Origin: Thunnus maccoyii
Taxonomy: Eukaryota > Chordata > Actinopteri > Scombriformes > Scombridae
Length of the DNA stretch: 64,000 nt
NCBI RefSeq assembly: GCF_910596095.1
Contig: NC_056543.1
Coordinates: 20,586,042-20,650,041, forward strand
Reading direction: 5' to 3'
Every line of letters starts with the position of its first letter. The stretch's first letter is position 1. Below the pieces are notes generated by a model. The model was given only the letters and a program-made list of their open reading frames with translations, had not been told where the DNA came from and did not search any database. Below are positions 24,420 to 34,594 of this stretch, one piece after another. The position numbers and the translations under genes were made by a program.

Positions 24420-24950
24420 AAAATGTATCTGCAAAAACACCTTCTGCAGATATAACAGTCTAACACACTTGTGACATTTGTTCTACAATAGGACTCAAAT
24501 ATTGTTTGGAAAGTTCTTCCAGGACTGTTGCAGTTGTTCCCACAAAGGTGTTGCAGGTTGCTTTGCTTTCATCCGTCTCTCCAGTTTATCCCAAACCAGT
24601 TCAATGACTGTGCTGGTTTCATGAGGCCTACCATCTTGTTCTTTTCTTCTAAGATAGTTCTGACAGTGTGGATGTATGTTCTGGGTCATTATCTTGCTGT
24701 AGGAGGAACCCCTGACCAACTAGACCAGAGGATATTGCATGGCTCTGCAAAATGCTGTGGTAGCCCTTTTGGTCCAGGCTGTCAGTCACTATTTGCAAGT
24801 CGCCAACTCTAGTTTCAGAAAAAGAGCCCCAGACCATCATGCTTCCTCCTCCATGGTTTTATACAGACAGAGGATTTGGAAGTAATAAACAAAATTTGGG
24901 AATTGTTTGCATCAACTTTAAATGCTTAATTTATGTTCATTGCTGCAGAA
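24420..24950 (-). mobile_element. Tc1-like transposase remnant, family 1 (copy C)
   Basis: Nearly identical to 11700-12250, including both short minus-strand frames (24495-24719 and 24649-24840) and the QQDNDPEHTS motif. A truncated Tc1 transposase C-terminus; its presence in both units shows that insertion preceded duplication. Confidence 0.8.
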
Positions 24951-25079
24951 AAGCTGTAAGTTGTTTAAGTTTTTTACCCCTGTAAGTTTACCGCTTTGTA
25001 CCATTTAAGGTTATTCACTGGACTTGCTGGGTTGGAACTGCTTAAATCTAAATAAAAACTGGTGTGGGGTGTTCTAAAA

Positions 25080-26014
25080 CTTTTCACCATATATAGTACT
25101 ATTATATACACTACCAGTGAAAAGTTTTAGAAACAAATGTGACCAAAAATATTGGTATACTACCACCTTTTTTTAAGATAAATAAATAAATAAATTTTCT
25201 CTGTATTAAGTTGAAACTGACAGAAGTATATGGTATCCATCATTCTTTATTTCACATTGAATATAACTGAAACTTTGCTTTTGATTTACAACTTAACATA
25301 TAATTTAATACAATAAAAGAAATGAAAATGGTCAAAAACATTGGTACCCTTAACTTAATATTTCGTAGCACAGCCTGTGGGGGCAATAATTGCAGTCAAG
25401 CACTTTCTGTAACTCTGAAAAAGGTTTCTCCACTTCTCCACTGGTAGTTCGGCCCATTTTTCTTGAGCAAACTGCTCCAGTTCTCTCAGGTTTGATAGGC
25501 GCCGTCTCCCAACTGCAAGTTTCTGCCCTTTCCACAGATGTTCAATGGAGTTCAGATCAGGACTCATAGTAGGCCACTTCAGAATGGTCCGACATTTTCT
25601 TCTCATCCACTCTTGGCTGCTGGAAGACCCATGACCTGCGACTAAGACACAGCTTTCTGACAATGGGCTGTATGTTTCGCTCCAAAATGCCTTAATAGTC
25701 TTTTGATTTCATTGTGCCCTGCACAGATTCAAGGCACCCAGTGCCTGAGGCAGCAAAGCAACTCCATAAATCACTGAGGCTCTTCCATGTTTCACAGTAG
25801 GCATGGTGTTCTTTTCTTTGAAGGCTTCATTTTTTCCTCTGTAAACACAGGGTTGGTGTGATTTACCAAAAAGCTCTAATTTTGTTTCATCTGTCCAAAG
25901 CACATTCTCCCAGAAGGACTGTGGCTTGTCAACATGCATTTTGGCAAAGTCCAGTCTGGCTTTTTTGGAATTGAACATGTCCATCTCCCACAGAGGGGGG
26001 TGGGATATTAACAC
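25080..26014 (-). mobile_element. Tc1-like transposase remnant, family 3
   Basis: Minus-strand frames 25709-26014 and 25355-25663 translate into Tc1 transposase pieces: KARLDFAKMHVDKP, FWENVLWTDETK (first catalytic Asp), then MSPDLNSIEHLWK (third catalytic residue, here E) and a WAELPVEKW C-terminus. A frame break and loss of the middle Asp region separate them, and the N-terminal half is absent. A terminal repeat-like end (accagtgaaaagttttagaa) is near 25113. Confidence 0.85.
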
Positions 26015-26029
26015 CCTTCTTCTACAATG

Positions 26030-26850
26030 TGAACTATTTTGGATTTACACTCTTGACACTGTGTCACCCAAGGGCCTCAATGAGGAAATGTGATTCCTGT
26101 AGCCTTTCATTGTGTCATATTATATCCTTGTATATCCACATATCTCAGTTCCGTCTTATTTTTTTGTCTTTATTGGTTCCCTTTCCTCTTTCTTGTTCTT
26201 GACACTGTTACTCTCTGGTTAACCATATTGCACCGGTCACAGGACAAAAAGAGGCGCCTCTTTAGTAGTTTCCTTATTTGATGACAGCTTGCAAGCCCAA
26301 TGGTAGTCTAAGATATCCTACTTTAGGTTTTCCTTTGTACACATATTTTTGGATATATTTGGACATAGTGTATTGTTGACTTTTACACATAGTGTTTTCC
26401 CTGGTAATGGTCTATTTAATGTAACCTTACACCAGTGGATTCTTATATTTATTTATATCTGTGTATATTTATTATATATGTTGCACAGACAAGGCTTTTC
26501 CTTGAGATTTATTAAGTGTTATCAACACCATTGAATCCTGAACTTTTTGTATACAGCACTATGTACACTACCATCATTATGTGTACTATCATATACATAT
26601 AGATTGTATATATTTTGCTGTATATTCTTGTGTGTATTTTTGTATGTATATATTGTTACCCATGGGATGTATCAGAGTATCAGCGTGTATGGTCATGTGA
26701 CCACATCATGTGACTTGTATGCATGTATATATCTAAGATGGCATTGTGCTATTATCACTTGAGTCTGATGAAGAGCTGGGGTGCTTGAAACATCACCTTG
26801 GTGCAATAAAGTCTAGTGGACATTTGAACCCTGCAGTGTGCAGGCTATTA
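26030..26850 (+). mobile_element. Unclassified retroelement-like fragment with a conserved-looking tail
   Basis: An AT-rich stretch unlike the other units that replaces the start of the Tc1-like remnant. It ends with gtctgatgaagagctggggt, gcttgaaacatcaccttggt and gcaataaagtc (26762-26812), a form seen at the ends of many vertebrate retroelement copies (Penelope-like and similar). No reverse transcriptase was found, so the assignment is tentative. Confidence 0.4.
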
Positions 26851-27833
26851 CTTTGTTTTTTGACTATTTACAGATCAGTGCAGTAAATCTTAATATTGAA
26901 CCAAACTTTAAAATGACTGCATGTCAGTACATTTATGGCTCAAAAGTAGACACGAGACGCTCCATTTCAGTCTAAAACAGAACATTTATCAAAACATCTT
27001 ATTGCAGAAATGGGCTTTGAGCATAATCATGTAAACTAAGAGCAGGGAGAAGGTTCTGCATATTTTTTTTACCGATGCCTCAGCTGTTGCAAGTAGTAAG
27101 AGACAGCCTGCAGCTCAATGGACAAACAATAATGTCCATGCTAGTCAGTTAACCCACCACGAAACACGCAAAGGTGACAGTAAATGAATCTCATTTCCTT
27201 TATTTCTGCCCACACCTTTTCAAGAGGCCCACAAAAGTGACGATCAAAAAAAAAAGAACAGGAACAGGAAACCCACATTTTACAAGGGTGTCGAAGGCCA
27301 ACAGTTGACATGTGTGTGATAATACACTTAAATAGCATGCAGTATATATAAGAGATGATGACATCACTCTTCGGCTTTTATCAGGTTTGGTCTTCTATTC
27401 AGATTGATTAGGAATTACAGTGTCTCTCACTGTGTTCGCCCAGGAAGTGCTCTATATAACATCATAAAGGCCAGGCTATGTGTTTTACATGCTTTTCAAA
27501 GTGGAGTTGATTGTGTATAGAAAGAGGGAGGCAGCTGATGCTGGTAAAAGACTACATGTTGAACGGTGAGGAAGTTAATTGTACTCAGCAGGGGCTGCCT
27601 GCACCTTTTCCCTCCTTCCTACTACTTCTCACAACATAAAAGTAGTAGGTCAGCATATGAAAGGAGAGTATGTGCCACTGTCTGTGTGTGATGGCATTTT
27701 GCCAACTGCAGTTATAATGATATTAGCATTGCTAAAGAAGCATAGAGTTATGTCAAGCGGGCAATAAAGTCAGTTACCACAGGCCAGTGTACAGTATGCA
27801 CCCTGCAGATAGCTTCTTTGCCTTTCTTCCTCC

Positions 27834-27840
<7 letters not shown>

Positions 27841-27867
<27 letters not shown>
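27841..27867. repeat. (CT)n microsatellite
   Basis: 27 bases of uninterrupted CT. Confidence 0.95.
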
Positions 27868-27871
<4 letters not shown>

Positions 27872-28680
27872 CAGGGCTGATGGAGCAGAATTTGATTATA
27901 TGTTGAAGATCTATTTAAAGTTTGACAAGAGGCCTGCAGAGGCCATGCAGTTCAAAGGAGAAAAAAAAGCAAGCTACTTCAATTTATTTGACAGTGGTAG
28001 AAACACTGTTCAGTGTGTCTCGGTGTGTTTATTGTGCTTGTATGAAGGGGCATCAGTGCTTTATAGATGCCTAATGAAACACACATGACACCTTCCACTC
28101 TCTCTGCTTTGTTGAGTGCATGATGTTACTGCATGTGTTTGTGTGTGCATGAGAGGATTTTTTTCTCTTCAGTCAAATGGCAGTCAGCAGGCACCCTTGA
28201 CCACATTCACCAGAGACTGAGTGAGAAGAGGGCCGGATACCAAGCAAGAAAAGAGGACGTTGCTTCTCACCGATCCTTAAAGGTTCACACCCACCCAACA
28301 ACACATGAATCTCTTCAGCATCATTTCATTTGTTTCCATTAAGGAAGTGAAAACCCTGTCTTTAAAAAAACATGTCATTAGCATAGATTCTCTCTCTTCC
28401 CTACTACTGTAGGGAATTATGAGGGCAAAGCAATGTTACGAGCATTAGAGTGAAATAGTCCTCAAGCATGATATTATCGAATTCTGCAAGGCCCCTCGAC
28501 AAATAACCTAACACAACACAACCTAAGTGTACCTAACACAGGAAGCCTCAACTCACAACCCCTAGCCCCATACTTTCACACCCATGCACACACACACACA
28601 TATATATGAAATCATCTCACATGTACATACAGAATCAATAACACATTTCTTGTCAAGTTACCAAGAGCCCTTGAAGTGTA

Positions 28681-28686
28681 CTCACA

Positions 28687-28727
<41 letters not shown>
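28681..28727. repeat. (CA)n microsatellite
   Basis: Near-perfect CA run with a single interruption (catacaca). Also present, shorter, in the other units at about 14594-14620 and 16548-16580. Confidence 0.9.
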
Positions 28728-28728
<1 letters not shown>

Positions 28729-28800
28729 AACATACACATGCATGCAAAAACACATAAATCACAAATCTAAATCACATTCAAACTCATTCTGCAGGCGGGA

Positions 28801-29795
28801 GAAAAGAAGATGATAGAAAAACCGTGATTACAGAAAACTCCCGGACCAAAAAAGAAACTAAATGATTGCGTTTGCATACCGTGGCCAGTCATTGACCCTT
28901 TCAGGCATTGATGGATGTTTGTGAATATTTGAGATGCCTCTCAGAAAGCCCCTGGCAGAACACAAAGGGACATCAGAGGAGCTAATACTTCAGTTCTGTT
29001 CTGTTCTGTCGTGAATACTGCATTATTCACTGGTGTACGTACTCAGTGCATGAATTTAAATCAGTGGTAGCAGAACGCTGTTTTTTTTTTTTTTTTTTAC
29101 GCTGATTGCTCGGAGGGGGAATCTGTATTGTTTGTTGGACATTGCAGCAAGAGAAGAGATTAAAGAGTTTGTCTGATTAAGTATTCATCTCCTCCCAGCT
29201 GCTTGCAGAAAATAGTGAAAGCAAATCTGACGTAAATGCATGTCCTTTCCTGAGTCAGTGTTATTTCACACATATCTGTATATGTGTGAATGCGTGTGTC
29301 TGTTTGTGTTAGTCTGTGAGTGTGTGCATATGTGCACAGGCAAAGTATAGGAAGAAAGCTAAACAGGTGGCAAGAGGTCAGTCTCTGTAACTAGCATTTG
29401 AGAGAGCGGATGACAAGATCAACAGCCTATTAGCTTTTGCATCACATCAAGCTGCTCTTAGAACCACTGTGTTTACACTCATATATTTTAAAAAATATTT
29501 GCAGAATGTGGACATGGATAGGATTTTTAAAAAAAGGGGTAATTAAAGGTCTTTAACACACTTTTTTTCCCGATTAGTGGAGCACTACAATTAAAATGTA
29601 CCCCACACATGAGATGTTTGGGGTGAAAGGTGAGTGTACAAAAAGCAGAACTTTGTCACAGTCTGGTGTGTGGTTAGAAGAAGTTATTGATTTTGGTTAG
29701 ATGTTAATAAAGTAAACATGTTGGTTCACATGCTTCAAGTCACTTCTGACATTTTTAATATTTAACTAAGACCACAATCTTTCCCTAACTTTAAA
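28801..29795. other. Intergenic stretch, no feature recognised
   Basis: Past the end of the duplicated units. Contains a run of T (about 29081-29098) and short tgtgtg stretches. No credible exon or domain on either strand. Confidence 0.5.
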
Positions 29796-30057
29796 CCTTC
29801 TGTTGTCCTCGGGTCAAATTTGACCCGTTTTCAAATGTTGTTATATGGATTACTTTCATCTAATTGCCTGAAAATCACTTTGATGGTTCCATACTACTCT
29901 CTTTGCAAGCAAAATTAATGATCACTACTTTCATTGAATTGAATGTGTTTTATTCAAATTCAAATTCAAATTTGACCCTGCCACCAATAGGTGGTGCAAT
30001 GGGGAAATGGGTCACATTATTGTGTTTTCCAGCAGATGAACACACACGTGCGCGCTC

Positions 30058-30071
30058 ACACACACACACAC

Positions 30072-30114
<43 letters not shown>

Positions 30115-30124
30115 TACACACACA
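30058..30124. repeat. (CA)n microsatellite between duplicated 75-base segments
   Basis: CA run with a few CG and TA interruptions. It is flanked by two similar segments (about 29975-30048 and 30132-30205) that both end ttccagcagatgaacacaca. Confidence 0.85.
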
Positions 30125-30291
30125 GAGCAGCTGAGACCCACAACTAGATGGTGCAATTGGGCAGTTGGTCACACTATTGTGCTTTCCAGCAGATGAACAC
30201 ACACATGCACATGCATACGCAAGCTAGGGGTGGGTAGCCCTAAAATAATATCATGATATTCAGGGTATTTCTGCAATACCATCTGTCTATC

Positions 30292-30645
30292 ACTGTCTTC
30301 TACCTTGCGAGGCAGCTGGATTTGCAAGATCACGAGAATCCATCTTGTCAGGCCTCAAGTTGTGCGCTTGTGTCCGAACCACTCAAGTAGGTCTATCTGC
30401 AGACTCGCAGTATCTACACAACACACCCACTTTACTACATGACACACCCACTTGGTTAAGTTTAGGCATGAGGAGGGGGATGGTTAGGTTTAGGGTTAGG
30501 GCTTTACTGTCGTAAAGTGGGCGTGTTATGTAGTAAAGTGGGTGTGTCGTGTAAGTCTGCAAGACTGCAGATAGAACTTTCTTATGAGGATTCTCGCATG
30601 ATATTATGATCTTGCGAATCCAGCTGCCTCGTCAGGTAAGACAGT
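30292..30645. mobile_element. MITE inserted within the hAT-type element, innermost of the nest
   Basis: Left end actgtcttctaccttgcgag and right end (reverse complement) actgtcttacctgacgaggc are inverted repeats continuing through gcagctggat. About 354 bases, no coding capacity. Internally aagtgggcgtgt and aagtgggtgtgt lie close together and face their complement acacacccact near 30422. Confidence 0.7.
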
Positions 30646-30767
30646 TATTTTTTTGAAAGTGCCTGCCCTTTTCCAAACATTTTCCAACAATGAGTTCTCA
30701 AATGATTCTGTGTAACAAAGCATCTGGCACGTCAGGTTAGCGATAATGATATTCTTGACAATATGAC

Positions 30768-30959
30768 CTAATACTCCTGGTGGGATTTTTGGCTTTCCTT
30801 GTACTTAACCGGGTGCTTCTGCTTGAGGTGGTGAAATAAGTTTGTTGTATCGGCCCCTTTTGTTGTAAGGGTGTTCTTCCACTTCTTACATATTACCGTG
30901 GTTTCTTGTACATCTGATATTTTGTAACCAAACCACCTCCACACTAACTTCTTCACCAT
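30768..30959 (-). pseudogene. BED zinc finger of a hAT transposase (fragment)
   Basis: 63-codon frame with most of a BED finger: aromatic positions in VWRWFGY, first zinc Cys in VICKK, and the His residues of LFHHLKQKHP. The second zinc Cys is Trp, so metal binding is probably lost. BED fingers bind DNA in hAT transposases and in host proteins derived from them. Embedded in transposon sequence, hence a relic. Confidence 0.7.
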
Positions 30960-31372
30960 GGAGCAATGTTACTTTAGCCTTTAGCCATACTTGTTGTTGC
31001 TGTGCATAATGGTATGATGTCATCATGTCAACAAGTTGTAATATTGCCATTACCACCATATGAATTTTTTTTATTATATTAAAAGTTATACCAATATTAT
31101 CATGAACAATATGATATGGCACACCCCTAACACACACAGATACACACAACTTCACAGCAACAGACCTGATTTCATGAAAATAGAGGTTTAATTTCATGTA
31201 AATGAGGTCTATTGAACATAAATTCCAAAAAGTAAAGCAGTGTAAAACGTGTGGTACTGAGTTGGAATGAAGTTGGCGAAAAAGATGTAACACAGAATTG
31301 GGTGATAATTTATACTTTATGCTTTATAAACAGCCAAACCAGACCGAGTCAATTTTGACCCAGGAGGACAAT

Positions 31373-33115
31373 GCACAGTCGACAGGAAGACAATAGGAAG
31401 CTTAATGAAGTGTTGTGAGTGCCTGAACATACCCATAACAACATTAATCATGCTTGAGACGCTGTGAGTGGATACTGTAATGCAAGAGTAGGTATTGTAG
31501 AGAAAACAAATGAAATACATTGTCAGTGAACGCTTTGCAAACGCATTAGGTGTTAACATTTTGTGAATTGGCAAATACGTTCATTAAAAACAAAAATGTA
31601 AATTGGGTGGTATTATGTGCCTCCCAAAATGTGTTTGCTGTTGCAAATTAGTATTATATAATTGTCATGTCTTATGAGACAGGGCTGGTTGCCAGCAGGG
31701 GAAAAGATTTAACATGTGGCTAAAGTTCATCTCACTAACATACTAAATTAAGTGTCTTTCTGTTCCATTGTTGCCTCATTTAAGAGTTAGAGTTTTGTTT
31801 TGCAACTCCCAATGGGATGCACAAAAAAAATCTTTTCTTCTCCTCTCACACAGCTTCCTGCTCACCAGCAAATGCAGGCGGCAAACAAAGGCCGCTGAGG
31901 CAATATAGAAAAATAGACAAAGTAGGTGACAACAATGACACGCATTAGGCAATCTAAGAGCATAAAACTAAAGTCGGCAAACAAAGAGTTGCAATTTTTC
32001 CATGTTTCTTAATGCTTGTTATTCAGTATCAGTGCAGGCAGAATGAGAAACACCACAACACACACAAGCACACACTCATACAAAAAGCCCTGGGGTGTAG
32101 AGTAATCACAGCATCTATTTAAACAGGTGGGTTTCCTCACAGGGAATGAAGTTATATATAATTGATGGCTTGCAGTGGGAGAAATTCATTCATCATCTCC
32201 TTTCTATTCAATATTCAGTGAGCTGTGGTGTTCGATGCCTCACACTGTCCTTCTTAATCACTCTTTAATTACTCTTCGCTGGCGCATGCAATGGTGGTTT
32301 GTGATCCTGAAATACTTAAATCATAAGAACCTTTGAGCATTAATCTTTCATAAATGGAGTAAAAAAGGTCTTCAGGGTTTACATGGAGGAAGGATCTGAT
32401 TGAAGAGAGAGGGACTTACGGTATGATGTATGACACAGAAATTATACAGTATGAATTAGAAACATGAGAGGCCTCCAACTAAAAATCACATACAAATCTG
32501 ATGCTCTTGTTAACATTATTTATATATGCATACTAAATGGATCTTGGGAAAATAAAATCAAAGACGAATAGAAAAGTTAAAGCTAAAAAACACATTTTAT
32601 GACCCCGTTTTGTGTCCAATTGACTCTATTATCAATGGAAGCCATAAAAGTGTCACAGCAGGGATATTTCTTGATTATTTTCTGGCTACAATTTACTTTT
32701 CTGGTTCGGATTTTTTTTTGTCAGCAATACAGAAACTTTACAAATGATAAACTCAATTAAACATTGCCATAGAACCACTCAAAGATTTGTCAAAGCTTTA
32801 GGAAGTAGTCTGATCAAGCTGTTTCTATTTTTGCCAGCATTCAAAGTCATATTAAGAAGTGAGAATTTGTGGGGATCTTGAAAGTAAAGTCCATTTCCTT
32901 ATGACACTTCCTATCTTAAAAAAAATTTTGTTAAGGCAGCACGGTATACTGAAGAGTTCACTGCAGTTTGGGGATGTAGTATTTTGTACTTTATTTTACA
33001 ATAAACCTGTTTCTGATTTGTATTGCATGTCACTCTCAACCTGTCTCTCCCCCTCATTTCCTGTCATCTCTAAACTGCAGGCACAACAGTAAACACATAG
33101 CCAGCCCAAATGTCA
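31373..33115. other. Intergenic stretch, no feature recognised
   Basis: AT-rich sequence with scattered short open frames. No domain, RNA gene or clear transposon end was seen. Confidence 0.4.
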
Positions 33116-33502
33116 TTTAAAGGACCAGTATAAAGGATGTAGTGGCATCTAGTGGCGAGGTTGCAGCTTGCAACCAAACAGAATACACTTTCCCTCACCC
33201 TCTTCCCTTCCAAGCGTGTAGGAGAAGCTACGGTGGCTGCGAAACCCGTGGGAAGCGCAAAAGGCCCTCTCAAGAGCCAGTGTTTGGTTTGTCCATTCTG
33301 AGCTACTGTAGAAACATGGTGGTGCATAAAGGGAACCTGCTTCCTATGTAGATATAAAGGGCTCATTCTAAGGTAACAAGAACACAACGATTCTTTATTT
33401 TCTTATCATACACTAATTAAAACATACTTATGAATATTATATTCTATTTCTGCCAAGTCTGTTACACTAGATGCCACTAAATTCTACACACTGCACCTTT
33501 AA
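33116..33502. mobile_element. MITE with TTTAAAGG ends
   Basis: Starts tttaaaggaccagtataaag and ends ctacacactgcacctttaaa. Inside the ends, gtggcatctagtggcgag faces ctagatgccactaa. A non-autonomous palindromic element of a type common in fish. Confidence 0.7.
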
Positions 33503-34149
33503 AAGATTACAAACAAAAAATTTCTGTCAAAATTTCTTCCAACTGATGAAACAAAAACATATGAAAAGAATTCATCTTTGGACAGCGAGAGATTTGTAAT
33601 TATATGGTTGAGTTTCATTACAAAAGAAGAGGAATGACGTCTGTTTATGTTTTTTTGATGCTGGTGAAGGATTTCCCACATCCTGGCAACCCAAAAGTTT
33701 TTCTTATTAATGGCTTTTAAATGATCTATAAAGCATCAGTAAATGATTTATTAACCATTTATGAAGCCATTAAACTGTAACTTATCAGAAAGTGGTAGCT
33801 ACCCAAACTTTTAAAAATGGCTCCACAGGTTTGCTTAAATCACTTTTGGGGTATTTACATAGACTTATATTCTTTTCTTGGAAACTTACCCTAACCCTAA
33901 CCTTAACAAATAAACAAAAAATCAGCTTTTTTCTCAAATGTGGACACGGTTTGCACAATGGCACAAGCCGCCCCCAATTAACTGGTCTTAGCTCTGGTGT
34001 GCGTCCCTGAAAGTGACCCCCCACCCCCTCCCAAACACACAAACACACAGTGCCAGTGAACATAATCCACACAGCAACTGCGTTCTCTCTGAAACATGTT
34101 TGGCAAAAGCATTTAGCAGTAAACGTATTTCTTTCGAAGGGGGGGGGTT

Positions 34150-34420
34150 GCACACACTATACTCATACCCTCATACCCCGGTCCCTCCCCCTCCTCCATT
34201 TCTTCTGAAAACGTCCTCGGAGGAATACCTACAGACATTTTCATTGGCCACGTCGGTGAGAGAGGAGGGAGGGGAGACTGACGGACTGGCACCAATTCCT
34301 CAGTGCTCCTCCTCATATTTCTTGAAATCACGGACCTCCTGTTCCAACATCCAAAGCCGCTCTCCTCCTCCTCCGACCAGACCCCCGAGCGGAGCAGCTT
34401 TAACGAAACGGTAACGTTAA
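34150..34420 (+). promoter_or_regulatory. fstl1: Probable fstl1 promoter and 5' untranslated exon region
   Basis: GC-richer, C/T-rich sequence directly upstream of the first coding exon, with cctcctcctccgaccagacc and ccgagcggagcagc. A non-coding first exon could end at aaacg before gtaacg (34411) or at 34420 before gtaaag. Human FSTL1 also has a non-coding first exon, as recalled. No TATA box was identified and the start site is unknown. Confidence 0.45.
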
Positions 34421-34537
34421 GTAAAGCGAAAGTATGATTTTCCTCAAGTTTTTTTTATTATTAAATAACCTACTAAGAAACTCCTATCTCCTTTCTTTTT
34501 TCTACCTAAACCTTACTTTCTCTTTTTCCATGTCCAG

Positions 34538-34594
34538 ATGTTGCGAAGTGTCGCTGTGCTGCTTCTGCTGGCCGCAGCTCTCTGTGACGCTGAG
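34538..34594 (+). CDS. fstl1: fstl1 coding exon 1: signal peptide
   Basis: The acceptor (ctttttccatgtccag) ends immediately before the ATG. 19 codons, phase 0, donor GTAAGT. The hydrophobic core [11 protein letters not shown] is a typical signal sequence. Confidence 0.95.

Larger units (their letters stand above)
23577..28800. repeat. Segmental duplication unit, copy C (partial, rearranged)
   Basis: The first 1.4 kb (23577 to about 25060) matches the start of copy B closely, apart from an extra stretch of about 57 bases near 24030-24087. The sequence then departs into another Tc1-like fragment (25080-26014) and an unrelated element (26030-26850). It returns at 26866-28800 to diverged sequence of the inverted-repeat arms. 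The Ig-type gene is absent. Homology fades near 28800. Confidence 0.75.
30225..31129. mobile_element. hAT-type element with BED-finger remnant, middle of the nest
   Basis: Ends taggggtgggtagccctaaa and atatgatatggcacacccct are inverted around AGGGGTG, typical of hAT elements. The minus-strand frame 30768-30959 translates to a BED-type zinc finger: VWRWFGY, a Cys-x-x-Trp where Cys-x-x-Cys is expected (VICKKWK), then TTNLFHHLKQKHP with the His pair. The remaining transposase is absent. Confidence 0.75.
29796..31372. mobile_element. Inverted-repeat DNA transposon, outermost of a nest
   Basis: Left end ccttctgttgtcctcgggtc followed by aaatttgaccc; right end gtcaattttgacccaggagg then acaatg. The two are inverted repeats (TTGTCCTC..GGGTCAAAWTTGA). 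A widespread fish non-autonomous family with similar ends is known from memory, possibly piggyBac-like. The interior holds an imperfect 75-base tandem duplication separated by a CA microsatellite, and a hAT-type element. Confidence 0.7.

Noticed and set aside
28681..28727. Possible CRISPR-like or satellite array
   Set aside because: Simple dinucleotide microsatellite without spacers.
29864..30196. 110-codon frame rich in TH repeats
   Set aside because: Translation of the CA microsatellite and flanking transposon sequence.
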